Shown: positions 25,625-38,802 of the stretch, one piece after another
Numbering within the stretch: position 1 is the first letter of the stretch
Layout: every line of letters starts with the position of its first letter
Source: Sinotaia quadrata
Lineage: Eukaryota; Mollusca; Gastropoda; Architaenioglossa; Viviparidae
Assembly: GCA_028829895.1 (NCBI GenBank)
Contig: CM054177.1
Coordinates: 50,453,664-50,517,663 of the forward strand
Reading direction: 5' to 3'
DNA length: 64,000 nt
The notes under the pieces: model-generated
What the model was told of the DNA's origin: nothing
Databases searched by the model: none
Seen by the model: only the letters and a program-made list of their open reading frames with translations
Made by a program: the position numbers and the translations under genes

Positions 25625-25930
25625 GTAATATTTGTGTCGCTGTAGTCATAGTTTGCGTACGGTAATACTTGTGTCATTATGGTAATAGTTCGCGTAAGGT
25701 AATATTTGTGTCACTATAGTCATATTTAGAGGAAAGTTATACTTGTGTCACTGTAGTCATAATTTACGCGTAAGGTAATATTTGTGTCACTGTAGTCATA
25801 ATTTACGCGTAAGGTAATATTTGTGTCACTGTAGTAATATTTCGAATAAAGTTATATTTGTGTCACTGTAGTCATAGTTCGCGAAAAGTTTTACTAAGTC
25901 ACTGTAGTGATATTTCGCGTAAGATATTTG
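25625..25930 (+). repeat. About 38-bp minisatellite, about 7 copies
   Basis: Units carry GGTAATATTTGTGTCACTGT and AGTCATA with variable CGCGTAA tails. Confidence 0.9.
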
Positions 25931-26124
25931 TTTCATGGTAGTCATATTTTGCTTCTGTTTTGCTTTGCTTAAGAATTCTCAATATTAATTAAAGATCCTT
26001 TGCCCTTGAGTTAAAATATAATTAATATCAATATACATGTATTTGTTCACTTAGAAATTATTTCCGAATGTTTGTGAAATGACGTACTGAGGTGAAAGTA
26101 CTGAGGTGAAAGTCTGGATAATGT

Positions 26125-26290
26125 CATGAAGAACTAGTGTGCCGCACAATAGAATAGACTATTGCGTCACACATTTCGAAAAAGGACTAGTGCGACACGC
26201 AATACGAAGTTAGACTATTACGTCACACATTACGAAATATGACTAGTGTGACACGCAATACGAAGTTAGACTATTACGTCCGCAACCCGT
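26125..26290 (+). repeat. About 56-bp repeat, 2-3 copies
   Basis: Copies share GACTAGTG, CACGCAATACGAAGTTAGAC and ATTACGTCACACAT. Confidence 0.88.
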
Positions 26291-26559
26291 TCAGCGTTAC
26301 GCTAACGATAATTGAATGGGTCATTCTGCTAAAAAATTAAAATCGACTGTACTAATCAATGGATTTTTAAAATTTAAATTACGATTTACTATAGTCATAT
26401 TGATGAATTTAAGAACACATGTTTAATTCAGACTGATTGGTAAAAATTAAAATGTCAAACATGCTAAAACTAAGCCTGCCTGCATGCGTGACCCATTTCA
26501 TCCCAACGACTCTAAACGGGAATTAATACGTACTATATCACAATTAATTAAGTACAAGT

Positions 26560-27190
26560 ATTTCATGAGAATGAACACTAGTGCACAGCATAATAATTCA
26601 ACACATATTTCATAATATATATATATAATGAACACAGTGATAAATCAGCACATATTTCACAATATTAATTGAAAGTAATGTACACAGTAATAATTCAACG
26701 CTGATATTTCACAGTATTAATTGGCACTAGTGTACACAGTAATAATTCAAAGATGATATTTTCACAATATTGACACCAATGTACAAATAATAATTAAACG
26801 CGGATATTTCTCAATACTAATTGACACTGTTGTGTCAAAAACTACACACTAGTGCATCACTTAGCAATGGGGAGCTGGAGTACCATCAGGCAATGGGGCG
26901 CTAGTGTATCACTAAGCATTAGGGCGCTAGTCAATCATCAAACAATGGGACAGAAGTGTTTCACTTAGCAATAGCACACTAGCAAATCATAAAATTAATG
27001 AAATACTAGTGTATCACAATAATATGAACAATATTATGTCTAATGATAGATATTTAAACACTAATGTATCACAATGAAAATTAGACACTAGTATATAATA
27101 TTAATAATTAGACACCAGTACATCATAATAATAATTAGACACCAGTACATCATAATAATAATTAGACACCAGTACATCATAATAATAATT
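26560..27190 (+). repeat. Degenerate repeats, last part 29 bp
   Basis: Diverged units with CACTAGTGTACACAGTAATA, then CACTAGTGTATCAC units. It ends in clear copies of AATTAGACACCAGTACATCA plus TAATAAT near 27110-27190. Confidence 0.8.
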
Positions 27191-28017
27191 GGCACTAATG
27201 CACTATAAGTTATATTGATACTTAGACACCATTTTATTACAATAATGAGTGTGAATCATAATACTGCAATGTCAATTACAGAATAATTTGTAAAAATAAT
27301 TAAAATGTTCACTTGAATTGGGACTTTCCCTGGGGCGTCTGAGGTGTCAATGATAATTGCATAGTTGTAGCAATGGCTTATGCACTGAAATAAACAGCAA
27401 TATACATTATAACTTTCCATGAGGCGTGTGATATTGAACATGATAATTAATGTTGTATTATTGTTTGTTCAGTGAAGTGTGTAGATATATTGCACTCAGA
27501 TAATTAATCAATAACACAGACATGTTAGCCATAGTAGGTCAGACATGGTATATCCATTTTCTTTCTTCGTTTCCAATGGCAGCAAATGACCACTTTAGTG
27601 AAAACTTTTAATTGGAGTAATGCGCTGCTGAACACATTACTACTTGGCCTGGCGCTAGCAATAAAATAAGAGGAGACAATAAACAGCTTGAACTGGCTGG
27701 TTAGAATGACTTTACCCAAGGAGAACTTTTTCAGTCTGTGTGTCTGTGCGTTCGTTCAAATGCAAATTTTCTGTTTAAACATGAACATTAAATCTGTTTG
27801 TCTGTCTTTTCTGTGACTTTTCTTCTCTTCCAATGTCTCTCTATCTCGTTTCTTTTTCTTTTTGCTCCCTTTCTCCTTCATCTGTCCTTATCTTCCCTGT
27901 CTCTTCGTCTCTGTCTCTCTCGCTCACTCCCACCCCCGCTCCAAGTCGATCTCGGTCTCTCTCATTCTCTCTCTCAACAGCCTATCTCCATTGTCATTCT
28001 GTCTTAATGTCTCGGTC
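27191..28017. other. No recognised gene
   Basis: AT-rich, then pyrimidine-rich from about 27800. The ORFs here run into the CT microsatellite. Confidence 0.5.
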
Positions 28018-28128
<111 letters not shown>

Positions 28129-28201
28129 ATTCCCTCTCTGTTGTCATTTTGTCTTTAGTTCTCTCTCTCTCAACATTCCATCTCCATTGTCATTCTGTCT
28201 T

Positions 28202-28234
<33 letters not shown>

Positions 28235-28410
28235 CTCTCTCACACACACACACACATACACATCATGTTATTTATACAATATTTCCTCTATATCTATTTT
28301 TTCAGTTGCTACACTGTATCCAGAGATACAAAATAGGAACGATCACCCATGAGGTATACAACACGCTCCGACCCATAATTTAATATCGCATGTCCATATC
28401 CATGCTTTAT

Positions 28411-28500
28411 TGCACGCGATATTAATATTATCTAAACCTCACGTGACCCGCTGAGCACGCGATATTAATATTGTCTAAACCTTACGTAACCCGCCGAGCA
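28411..28500 (+). repeat. 43-bp tandem duplication
   Basis: Two copies starting CACGCGATATTAATATT at 28413 and 28456, sharing GTCTAAACCT/ATCTAAACCT. Confidence 0.88.
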
Positions 28501-30171
28501 CTCGTGGTTCCGTCTCTTCTGTATGGCATTTCGTGTTCTATTCTATTTCTAGTTACTCTCTTATCCAAGCTTCCTCGTCGTATTTAGTTCGTTCTTGACC
28601 TTGGAGCTGATTGGTGGAAAGTTTACAACAGTAGTACGCTCGACCAAACTTGGTAGTTTGCACGATCGCTTCAAATACAGATATTTATTTTTATTGCGTC
28701 TGTACAGTTTAGTCGTTTAAGTATAGCTCGTTTTATGTCCTCCGAGACAGACTGTTGGGGTTACTGTTCCTAGTTGGATTGGTAATAATGTCTGTAATTT
28801 ATCATTGGCTTTAACTGATTTCAGCACCGTTGTTCCAAGGAGGGGTTGGAAGTGGATGAGAGGGACCTTTAGAAAGGTCTTTTTTCCCCTTGCGTTATGT
28901 AGAAATGATTTCTATACCAGTACTTTAATAAGTATGCATACCTGACAGTGTATTATGGTTAAATGTGTTTACATAGGTGTGATGTCAATACAAACATAAT
29001 GTAATTGTGGCATTAATTATCTTAAATGTGTGATCCTGACAGAATATTCTATACTAAAAATACTTCTATGGCTCGCGGGGCATTTAACTAATTATAGAGA
29101 TATAGAGAGATAGAACAATGTGTATTTTTTCGCACTATGCTGCATTTAGAGCAATGATACAGTCCTTGAAATGTATTTAAGTAGAATTATTTTATAACCA
29201 AACATAGCAATCTGACAGAGAGATTAACAAATCAAGACAGCTATTTATGGTGCAATTATTATAATTATATGACTAAATAATTCCCAATACAATAGGCCTA
29301 TATGTAATTTTAAAACCAGGTTAGGATATAGTAATATTGTGACCTTGACAGTATGGTGACGGTGTGCATACGAGTGTTTGTGTGCATGTGTGTGTGTGAT
29401 GTGTGTGCGTGCGTGTGTGCGTGCGTGCGTGCGCGCGCGCGCACCAGTATAGCTACAAAAGGTATTTCAATAATTTTAAAATAATTTTCCAGACCAATAC
29501 CGGTCCACTAGCTGCCCTGTTTGGTTAATGATATTACTGCTTAGTCGGCCCAGAACGGAAAGACAACTAATCTGTGTGATGCTATGGTTGGCACGTAAAA
29601 GATCTTACCATCTGGAAACAAAAACAACTTTCGCAATTGTCTGGAATTGGTTCCTGAAAATTCTTCACTCCTCAAGATATTTCTGTCAGCCAATTTATCA
29701 GAATCGCTCATCTTTTGACTTGAAAAGGATTTTCGAAATTTCATTAAGTAGCTCTATATTTATCAAAATTAAGCAAAGGAAGTCCAGATATTTAGATCAA
29801 CCTCACCAACAGAAAATGGTTTAATATTCAGATTAAATATTTTCTTGTGAAAACAATAACTGTTTTTCAAAACTCCAGTAATTTACTCTGAAAGTTGAGA
29901 AACTGACAACAAAACTAAAGACAAAGCTGAAGACAAAAAGAAAAACAGAAAATTAATGTGTGATTAATATCGTGAATACGTAGAGAATTATGAATACTCA
30001 GATAAGTAATTTTAGAGAAAAAGTTCTCAACTTGAAGACAAAATCTAATATGTCTTGATCGACAACATATAAATGTTGCATGAATGAGGATACTGTTTCA
30101 AGTATGATTATTCAAACAGATTCTAGAAGCTATAACCTGTTCAAGCTTTCATTGTTTATTTTATTTTATCA
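28501..30171. other. No recognised gene
   Basis: Contains an alternating TG/CG tract (29385-29444) and one GACCTTGACA at 29341. A 98-codon ORF at 29528-29824 is of unknown identity. Confidence 0.45.
29385..29444 (+). repeat. Alternating TG/CG tract
   Basis: TGTGTGTG passing into GTGCGTGCGTGCGCGCGCGC; alternating purine-pyrimidine, a candidate Z-DNA former. Confidence 0.93.
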
Positions 30172-30452
30172 ACACTCAGCCACGTAATAATGTACAACAC
30201 TCAGCCACATAATAATGTACAACAATCAGTCACATAATAATGTACAACAATCAGTAACGTAATAATGTACAACAATCAGCCACGTAATAATGTACAACAA
30301 TCAGCCACGTAATAATGTACAACACTCAGCCACGTAATAATGTACAACAATCAGCCACGTAATAATGTACAACACTCAGCCACGTAATAATGTACAACAC
30401 TCAGCCACGTAATAATGTACAACAATCAGCCACGTAATAATGTACAACAATC
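30172..30452 (+). repeat. 25-bp minisatellite, 11 copies
   Basis: Units CAGCCACGTAATAATGTACA plus ACAAT or ACACT, at 25-bp spacing. Confidence 0.95.
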
Positions 30453-30479
30453 AGATATTCCTTTCAGAAGTACTCCTAA

Positions 30480-30745
30480 TGGCTACTTCTTTTAGTGCAC
30501 GCCCATTGGTTATTTATTTTAATGCACAACAAATTACTTTTTTTAATACACGATCATTGGCTACTTCTTTTAGTGCGCGATAAATAGCTATTTGTTTTTG
30601 TGCACGACAAATGACTACTTGTTTTAATGCACGACAAAATAGCTACTTGTTTCAATGTGCGATAAATAGCTACTTGTTTTAGTGCATGAAAGAGTCAGTT
30701 ACGTGTTTATTGCAACGATAAATAGCTATTTGCTTTTAATGCAAC
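30480..30745 (+). repeat. About 30-bp degenerate repeat
   Basis: Units with GCTACTTGTTTTAATGCACG and ACAAATA-like spacers. Confidence 0.8.
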
Positions 30746-30821
30746 GACAAACAGACCTCCATCCTATAAACTCTGTCTACTGTACTCAACGGTACGATTG
30801 AAAAGCCAATCCCTATTGCAT

Positions 30822-30822
30822 A

Positions 30823-30918
<96 letters not shown>

Positions 30919-30935
30919 GTAGGTAGATAGACAGA
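30822..30935 (+). repeat. (GATA)n microsatellite
   Basis: About 25 GATA units, ending GGTAGGTAGATAGACA. ORFs on the minus strand are its translation. Confidence 0.97.
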
Positions 30936-30994
30936 TGCATGGGTGGATGGATGGATGGAGAGGAATACACTGCACTTAGAGCGCAGGGCTGGTG

Positions 30995-31195
30995 CAAAAA
31001 CCATTGAGGGCAGAGTGAGGGCACAGTATAGAGGAGAGTATGAGGGCAAAATGAGGGCACAATATAGAGGAGAGTATGAGGGCAGAGTGAGGGCACAGTA
31101 TAGAGGATAGTATGTGGGCTTTGTGAGGGCACAGTTATAGAGGAGAGGGTGAGGGCAGAATGAGAGCACAGTATAGAGGACAGGGTGAGGACAGA
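30995..31195 (+). repeat. 36-bp minisatellite, about 5 copies
   Basis: Units with GAGGGCACAGTATAGAGGAG at 31017, 31053, 31089 and 31125. Confidence 0.93.
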
Positions 31196-31499
31196 GTGTA
31201 GAACACAGTAAGAGTGTTTATAAGTGTCTTATAAGGGTTATAATGCAGGTATATTTTCACTCAACAGTGAACAGAAAATGTGGGATCGGGAAGGAATGCT
31301 GTTCTCGGAACACATGATAAAAGAATACGTGTACTTGAACGACTAACATAAATTGCTAGAATGCAGGTGGGTTAGTCAGACTGACATGACTGGCTAGTTA
31401 ACCAAAACAATATGTTTGAATAGAATACTGACGAATTAGTCAAATTGACGTGATTGAATAAATAATCAAAAATACTGACCGATTTATAAGTGAAAGTTA

Positions 31500-31700
31500 T
31501 TTAAATGACTAGTTAGTGAAGATGATGTGACTAGTTTGAGAGGTGAAGTAATTTGTGAATGTGGACTAACTAGTTAATGAAAGAGGTGGGACTAGTTTGA
31601 GAAGTTTGACTAGTATGTGAATGTTGACTAACTAGTTAGTGAAAGAGATTAGACTAGTTTGAGAGATGTAATTAATTTGAGAAGTGTGATTAATTTGTGA
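31500..31700 (+). repeat. About 59-bp repeat, 3 copies
   Basis: Copies share AACTAGTTAGTGAAAGAG and GACTAGTTTGAGA. Confidence 0.8.
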
Positions 31701-32892
31701 ATGTACACGTGAAAGGTAAACGTACGGATCAGGAAATTAAAGTCTGTCTAATTAGGGAAAGTGGTGTGGCCGACTAAATAACGACAGTTTTGGTACTGAC
31801 TATTCGGTGAAGATGTGCAGGCTGGCTAAGGCATGCGGATGTAAAGGGAATTGTGAAATTACCTCCTGGTTAATGCCAGATATTTTTCCACGATCGTGAC
31901 AATCCCACAGGAAGGTGTATGTAACCGATCAGTGAACTGGTAAGTGGGATGAAAACCGCTGAAAACCATCCTGTTTTATGGAATGCCCAAAAATTATATT
32001 TACGCTAAGATAAAAGCTTTTGTTTATGCTATTCTCCTTGTTAGAATATTTATTGGAAATATTAATTTTAAAAATGTCTAGTTTTATGAAAACACTGACT
32101 GAGATTTGGAATGCTTGTGACTTTTGAAAATTCTTCACTGTGTTATTGCATTCACAGCCGTGTTTTCTTTTTCTTTTTTCTTCAACAAATAAAATAAAAA
32201 ATGACCGCTTTAAAAAGAAGTCACCTGTAGATCGGAGGACAATTTTCATAATTTGACACTTCTCTAATGCTAAATTGAGATTTTCTCGATACTGCAGTCT
32301 GTCAGTACATTGAATTTATCATTAAACGCGAAAGAAGTGTTCGGGAGTTGAAAATGGACGAACTTCAGGTAAAAATGCAAACAGGTGTTTATTCAAAGGA
32401 GTTGTTGCTTCGTGTTTATCTCAGCGGCGCTGCTGAACCGTCTGTTGCGTAAAACGTGCGAGTTGTCTCTGACCTTGACATCTGACACTTAATGTAGAAA
32501 GGGGTCAAATGAAGTACAAATGGTTGGCTGACGCGACACTTAGGTACAGGTGTACTTAACTGCATTGAATTCCCTGCACACATTTTTTCATCTTCTAATA
32601 TCTGTGTCTGGCCTTTCATAATAAGTGATATAAAAATTGTGAGGAATAAAAAATAAGGTAAAATATAGTGTACCTAAATACACACAAGTCACACAAGTCA
32701 CACACACACTTACACACAAATTATGTGCTGCTTTTAAGCTAATTCGTAATCACTCATAGATGGCGAGAAATTCTTCTTATGTAAATGTGAGTGACTAGAT
32801 TCAGATTGCCAGTGTCAGTCCCCGTTTTCTTCTGAGCCGAATCTTGGGACGAATGTGGTTATAATATATATCGGTGTTATTAACTGGCTCCG
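31701..32892. other. No recognised gene
   Basis: A 106-codon minus-strand ORF (31929-32249) and a 67-codon one (32416-32619) have no recognised family. GACCTTGACA occurs at 32471 and a CA-rich stretch near 32680-32715. Confidence 0.4.
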
Positions 32893-33066
32893 TAGGCCAC
32901 CGATAAACATACATTACCCAAAGATAAATGTGCATTGCCGACCGATAAACATGTATTACTCACTAACAACTTGCATTGCTCAACGATAAATGTGCATTGC
33001 TGACCGATAAACATGCACCGACAACTTGCATTGCTCAACGATAAACATGCATGATCACCGATAAAA
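32893..33066 (+). repeat. Degenerate 21-29-bp repeat
   Basis: Units with CGATAAACATGCATTGCTCA and shorter variants. Confidence 0.8.
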
Positions 33067-33308
33067 ATATTTGTTTGACAAAGAGTATCTTTTCATGGCT
33101 ATACATTAACAGATCCGAGAGGTATACATAACTGATCATGTATCATGTGTGCCTCATGTTCCCTTGCAGAAATAAATAAATCCTGTTGAGGAAAATGACA
33201 CCATCTATCGTGTGGACACATATTTTAGGATTTAATATTACATTTCTTTCGCTATTCGGTCTGCTTTGATAGCATGATTTGTTCTTTTACTGTTATTGGA
33301 TTGTTAAT

Positions 33309-33309
33309 A

Positions 33310-33352
<43 letters not shown>
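33309..33352 (+). repeat. (TG)n microsatellite
   Basis: About 22 dinucleotides with one CG interruption near the start. Confidence 0.97.
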
Positions 33353-33357
<5 letters not shown>

Positions 33358-33789
33358 AGCCTGCAATCGTAAACTAGAACAGTTTGAAATTTTCTCCCCT
33401 GTAAACACAGCATTTCCACATGATAATGGACATGCGTGCTTTGTTTAACATTGCTTATAAACCAAATGAAATCATATCAACCCAATGCCATTCAAGTCAT
33501 ACCAACTCTGTCATTCAATATGGCAGCATGAAAATTTCTTTGACTCCGAAGAATTCCTCAAGAAAGAATGCAAATAATCATCCTGCAGACCGCCACACAT
33601 TAAAATCTGAATAAAACCCATTAGTTAATTCCTTGAGAACATCTCGCCCACCCACCCACCCTATTTCAGCCACTCTTCCACAGATCAAGCAGTGATTGCG
33701 GATCAGACCCCTGATGTGACAGAGACACAACTGTGGAAATGAAAAATATAATTTGAAGGGGACGCCGAACACCACGCCCCAATTGTAAC
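33353..33789. other. No recognisable feature
   Basis: ORFs of 64-65 codons on each strand; nothing recognised. Confidence 0.45.
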
Positions 33790-34475
33790 AAACAGAAAGA
33801 AACGGTTAAATGTGACAAACTGGGAAACAAACGGTTAACTGTAACAGACAGAAAAAAACGGTCAACTGTGACAAACTGGGGAACAAACGGTTAACTGTGA
33901 GTAACGGGGAAACAAACGGTTAACTGGTAACAAACAGAAAGAAACGGTTAACTGTGATAAACTGTGAAACAAACGGTTAACTGTAACAAATAGAAAGAAA
34001 CGGTTAACTGTGACAAACAGGGAAACAAACGGTTAACTGTGACAAACAAAAAGAAACGGTTAACTGTGACAAACAGGGAAACAAACGGTTAACTGTAACA
34101 AACAGAAACAAACGGTTAACTGTGACAAACTGCGAAACAAACGGTTAACTGTAACAAACAGAAACAAACGGTTAACTGTGACAAACAGAAAGAAACGATT
34201 AACTGTAACAAACAGAAAGAAACGGTTAACTGTAACAAACAGAAAGAAACGGTTAACTGTGACAAACGGGGAAACAAACGGTTAACTGTGACAAACAGGG
34301 AAACAAACGGTTAACTGTAACAAACAGAAACAAACGGTTAACTGTGACAAACAGGGAAACAAACGGTTAACTGTGACAAACAGAAAGAAACGGTTAACTG
34401 TAACAAACGGAAACAAACGGTTAACTATGACAAACAGAAACAAACGCTTAACTGTGACAAACAGGGAAACAAACA
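33790..34475 (+). repeat. About 29-bp minisatellite, about 23 copies
   Basis: Units AACGGTTAACTGTGACAAAC followed by AGAAAGA or GGGAAACA tails. The two tail types are interspersed, so the array may expand in blocks. GTTAAC is palindromic in nearly every unit. Confidence 0.95.
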
Positions 34476-34734
34476 AGACCGTAATCAATGCTATGCAGTT
34501 CTCAGTCTTTACAAGAGTGTGCGATAAGAATTCATCAAATTGAACCTTACTATCACAATAAGAAAACTTTATTTGATTCTTAACCGCTCCTAGAAAGTGT
34601 GCATCAAAGTGTGCAATCCTTGAAGAACGAAATATTAAAGAGTCAGTCGGTACTCTTCACTTTTTCCGGTTACACAGTTCTACTGTTACGCGTTATCTAC
34701 TGTAACTTCCTTCTCGTCATTCTACTCAATTTTC

Positions 34735-35195
34735 GCTCACTGTTTTACTTTCTAACTCACATCTAACTCAATTTTCGCTCACAAAGTCTCGCCTGATCAT
34801 TGTTTACTTTCTAACTCTCGTCTAACTCAATTTTCCCTCACAAAGTTACGCCTGATCATTGTTTACTTTCTAACTCACATCTAACTCAATTTTCGCTCAC
34901 AAAGTCTCGCCTGATCATTGTTTACTTTCTAACTCACATCTAACTCAATTTTCGCTCACAAAGTCTCGCCTGATCATTGTTTACTTTCTAACTCTCGTCT
35001 AACTCAATTTTCGCTCACAAAGTCTTGCCTGATCATTGTTTACTTTCTAACTCACATCTAACTCAATTTTCGCTCACAAAGTCTTGCCTGATCATTGTTT
35101 ACTTTCTAACTCTCGTCTAACTCAATTTTCGCTCACAAAGTCTCGCCTGATCATTGTTTACTTTCTAACTCTCGTCTAACTCAATTTTCGCTCTC
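34735..35195 (+). repeat. 59-bp minisatellite, about 7 copies
   Basis: Units with CTCACAAAGTCTCGCCTGAT and TTTACTTTCTAACTC, near-identical, with CACATC/CTCGTC variants. Confidence 0.95.
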
Positions 35196-35500
35196 TCTCG
35201 ATGTGTACTCTCTAACTCCCTTCTCTATCACTCTTTACTCTCTAACTCCCCCCTCGCACACTCTTTACTCTCTAACTCCCTTCTCTATCACTCTTTACTC
35301 TCTAACTCCCCCCTCGCACACTCTTTACTCTCTAACTCCCTTCTCTATCACTCTTTATTCTCTAACCCCTCTCGATGTGTACTCTCTTAACTCCCCCCTC
35401 GCACACTCTTTACTCTCTAACTCCCTTCTCGCTCACTCTTAATGTATACTTTCTAACTCCCCTCTCCCTCACTCTCAATGTGTACTCTCTAACTCCCAAA
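35196..35500 (+). repeat. 30/60-bp minisatellite
   Basis: Units alternate between TCTATCACTCTTTACTCTCT and CGCACACTCTTTACTCTCT, each followed by AACTCCC. TTTACTCTCTAACTC matches the 59-bp unit next door, suggesting descent from it. Confidence 0.93.
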
Positions 35501-36869
35501 CTCTCATTCTCTTCTCTTCCCTTCTCGCTCATTCTTTACCTTCAATTCCTTTCTCGCTCATTTCCTCTCCTTTTTTTCTTTCTTCCTGCACAAAGTTCAA
35601 GAGACTCTCCAGCAAAATCTCATTGAAAACGTCTGACGACCTTGACAACAAAGACAAAAAATAGATAGTAACCACAGTTTCCAAGAGGTTGAGAAATATT
35701 TATGTCATGGCCGCTATTCATTAAGGACGTTTGCACTAATACTCTCCCAATTTTGTCTATATCTGGTTTTCTCTTTTTTGGGGGGGGGGGGAAATGTAGA
35801 AACCGTTTCCTAAAATGACACTGTGCACATAATAATGACTTGTGGTATTTTGTTACCATGCAAACGAGCCCAAAGTACGTGGTGAAGTGTTTATTGGTAT
35901 TGTTTTCAAAGTTGATTATACACAAAATATTACAATTCTTTCAACTGTTTCTTTCGCTTTCGTGGAAGAGAAAAGAAGTTGCTTTGCAGTGATGCCCTTG
36001 CTTCCAAATGAGAATTTAAGGCGGACACTGAAAACAAAGGATAGCGATGACAAGACAGACTGCGACTTTGGCGGCCTGTGAGATTGGACTGGGAATTACT
36101 GAGGAGGAATGGGGTCCGGGAAAGAAGAGAACAAAAGACAAACCAAACACTTTTTTTAAAGAAAAAAAAAAGGAGGGAACTTTTAGGGCAGGAAAAAAAA
36201 AAGGGAGATGGTTTGGAGACCGGTGGTTTTAAGTTTGCATTCGGCACAGTGAGCCATGTGCATTCCAGCATACAAAGGCGTGACTGGTTTCCTGTCTCAT
36301 AAGAAAGTATAATGACCGAGTATTAGGCTGGACTAGTGACTTCATGTGCTCGTCTGCCTTCTTTCTTCTCTTTGCCCTGAAATATCATTTTCCTCGACAT
36401 TTGAATCTTGCATGCTACAAAGTCGATACTCTGACTATAGGAGATGACAATATTTTGCTATCTTTACTACAAATGTGTTGGGTACCAGTCATGAAAAAAA
36501 ATCTTTACATGACTTAAGGGTCTAACATATTAGCTTTTTTTTCTTATTTTGTAATGGGCGGATTATTGGTATTAATTATTTATTAGTGACCAGTGATGAA
36601 TTATTCTTTGTTTTATGGGTTTCGGGCATTCCCACTATGGCTTGTTACCTATGGAGATTCATTCTTGTTATTCTTTATTTTGATATTCATTTTCTAGTTT
36701 ACTAGATTGTGACACTCAGTGAGGGACACAGAAGTTCATCTTATGGCAAAAATAACTTCTTCCAAGCTGTACTGAGAGTGAGTGAAAAATCTCATTTTCC
36801 CGATGCTTGCAGCTAAATAGGGAACATTTATACAACAGTAACAAAGTGAATTAAGTTTCCTTCACTGAA
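35501..36869. other. No recognised gene
   Basis: A 12-G run at 35780, an A/G-rich patch at 36150-36215 and GACCTTGACA at 35638. The 101-113-codon minus-strand ORFs (35620-36271) match nothing I know. Confidence 0.45.
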
Positions 36870-37095
36870 CATAATGTTTTAATAGCAACACCCTGGTGCT
36901 GTCTACATAATGTTTTAGCAAAGCCCTGGTGGCGGCCGTGTACGTAATGTTTTCATAACAAAACCCTGGTGGCTTTGTACGTAATGTTTTCATAACGAAA
37001 CCCTGGTGGTTTTGTACGAAATGTTTTCATAACAAGACCCTGGTGGCTTTGTACGTAATGTTTTCATAACAAAACCCTGGTGAATTAGTACGGAA
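36870..37095 (+). repeat. About 37-bp minisatellite, about 5 copies
   Basis: Units with GTACGTAATGTTTTCATAAC and ACCCTGGTGGC. Confidence 0.93.
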
Positions 37096-37124
37096 TAATT
37101 TTTCATAGATGTAGCAGTATACGT

Positions 37125-37405
37125 AATGTAGCCGTGTAAATAACGTTTTTCATAGCACTGCTTCTGGACGTGTAAATAACGTTTTTCATAGCACTGCCTG
37201 TCTGGACGTGTAAATAACGTTTTTCATAGCACTGCCTGTCTGGGCATGTAAATAACGTTTTTCATAGCACTGCCTGTCTGGACGTGTAAATAACGTTTTT
37301 CATAGCACTGCCTGTCTGGACGTGTAAATAACGTTTTTCATAGCACTGCTTGTCTGGACGTGTAAATAACGTTTTTCATAGCACTGCCTGTCTGGACGTG
37401 TAAAT
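37125..37405 (+). repeat. 38-bp minisatellite, about 7 copies
   Basis: Units with GTGTAAATAACGTTTTTCAT and AGCACTGCCTGTCTGGAC, nearly perfect; possibly a derivative of the neighbouring 37-bp unit. Confidence 0.95.
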
Positions 37406-37976
37406 ATCGAACAATTTGGCAAAGCAATATATCAGTTACGTTGATTATGGATAACTTCCATAAAAACAAATAATTCTTTCTAAAATAAAAAAATCTCCAG
37501 GTGTAGATTATTACAGTAGTTTTAGTTTGAAGTAGTCTTATCTGGTTTGTACTAAATATTAATTATTAAGTAAGATAGCCCAAAGTATGTGACCTTTAAA
37601 TAATTATTTGTCTGACATGCTATAAACTGTATTTCACGTTAACAATTCTTCTTATCTTGTTCACTTGCTAAATAGGAGCTTGTTATATTTTATATTAATA
37701 ATTTAATTAATTAAAGATACTCATTGAGATTTTTGTTGGGCTTATCCATTGCTTACTGCTGAGTTGTTTGCTTGTTGCTTTGCCTGATTAATTGTTTTGT
37801 TGTTTGCTTGCTTGCTCGTTTGTTTGTTTGTTTGTTTTGTTTCTTCGCTTGAAGTTGTTTAGTAACTGTTTTAAATTTGTCATAGCTAATTACTTCCGTC
37901 GCTGCTGAAACTTTCTTACAATGTTTGAGGTCAGCCTGGGTCGTAACTATCATTAGCAAAGTCTCTCTCTCCTCTC
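37406..37976. other. No recognisable feature
   Basis: AT-rich, with a TTTG-rich patch near 37795-37840. Confidence 0.5.
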
Positions 37977-38000
37977 TCACACACACACACACACACACAA
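37977..38000 (+). repeat. (CA)n microsatellite
   Basis: Short CA run. Confidence 0.95.
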
Positions 38001-38132
38001 TCCCACAATAAAGAACAAGCAGAACAGCTGCTGAAAGAAAAAGAGTGAACGAATGGGGACGAATGCATAGGGAAGATGCATGTTTGAAACAACGAAAGCC
38101 GATGACTTAGAGTTTTGGAGAATTGGATTAGT

Positions 38133-38143
38133 GTATGTGTGTG

Positions 38144-38175
<32 letters not shown>

Positions 38176-38304
38176 TGTGCGTGCGTGCGCATGCTTGTGT
38201 ATAGATGTGTGTGTGTGCGTGTGTGTGTGTGTGTGTGCGTGCGTGCGCATGCTTGTGTATAGATGTGTGTGTGTGTGTCTATGGTGTGTGTGTGTGTGTC
38301 TGTG

Positions 38305-38337
<33 letters not shown>

Positions 38338-38372
38338 CATGCTTGTGTATAGATGTGTGTGTTTGCGTGCAT
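38133..38372 (+). repeat. TG/CG array with GCATGCTTGTGTATAGATGT inserts
   Basis: TG and TGCG runs separated by three copies of GCATGCTTGTGTATAGATGT. It gives Cys/Val-rich and His/Thr-rich ORFs on the two strands, which are artefacts. Confidence 0.95.
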
Positions 38373-38790
38373 ACGTGTGTGCTGATGCTGTGGGTTAGTG
38401 CTTGGATGTCTGAGAAGAACGTTGGAAAGAATGGTAGGAACGATACCAGAGTTCAGGAGGGAATAAAAGACTATCGAACTTTCAGTCTGTGGGCAGAAAG
38501 GAGGCTGGGGGTGAGGGTATAAGTGGGCATGAGGTGGGGTGGGTGAGACCCAGGCCATGTTGTGATTGATTGTCGATCACCTCCCATATCTCGATTATCA
38601 ATCCACGGGATGAGTCAGTCACACTATAGCAGTGGAGATTCCTGTGCTGTCGAGGAGTTGTGCTAGCGTGGCATGAAGTCGAGAAGAGAGTTGATTTCAC
38701 ACAGCACAGCAAGTATGGGTGTCCTGCAGTTTGGAAGGAAATATACAATAAGTGTCCCGTGTTCTTTCTGTCTTATTAATATTATATTGG
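38373..38790. other. No recognisable feature
   Basis: Moderately GC-rich spacer; no gene recognised. Confidence 0.45.
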
Positions 38791-38802
38791 TCTCTCTCCG
38801 CC

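Noticed and set aside
29528..29824. 98-codon ORF as a possible exon
   Set aside because: No similarity to a known family and no flanking splice consensus.
33790..34475. Possible CRISPR-like alternation of two tail types
   Set aside because: The tails are variants of one unit (AGAAAGA or GGGAAACA), not unique spacers.
37977..38558. 193-codon His/Thr-rich minus-strand ORF
   Set aside because: Crosses the TG/CG array; low-complexity artefact.
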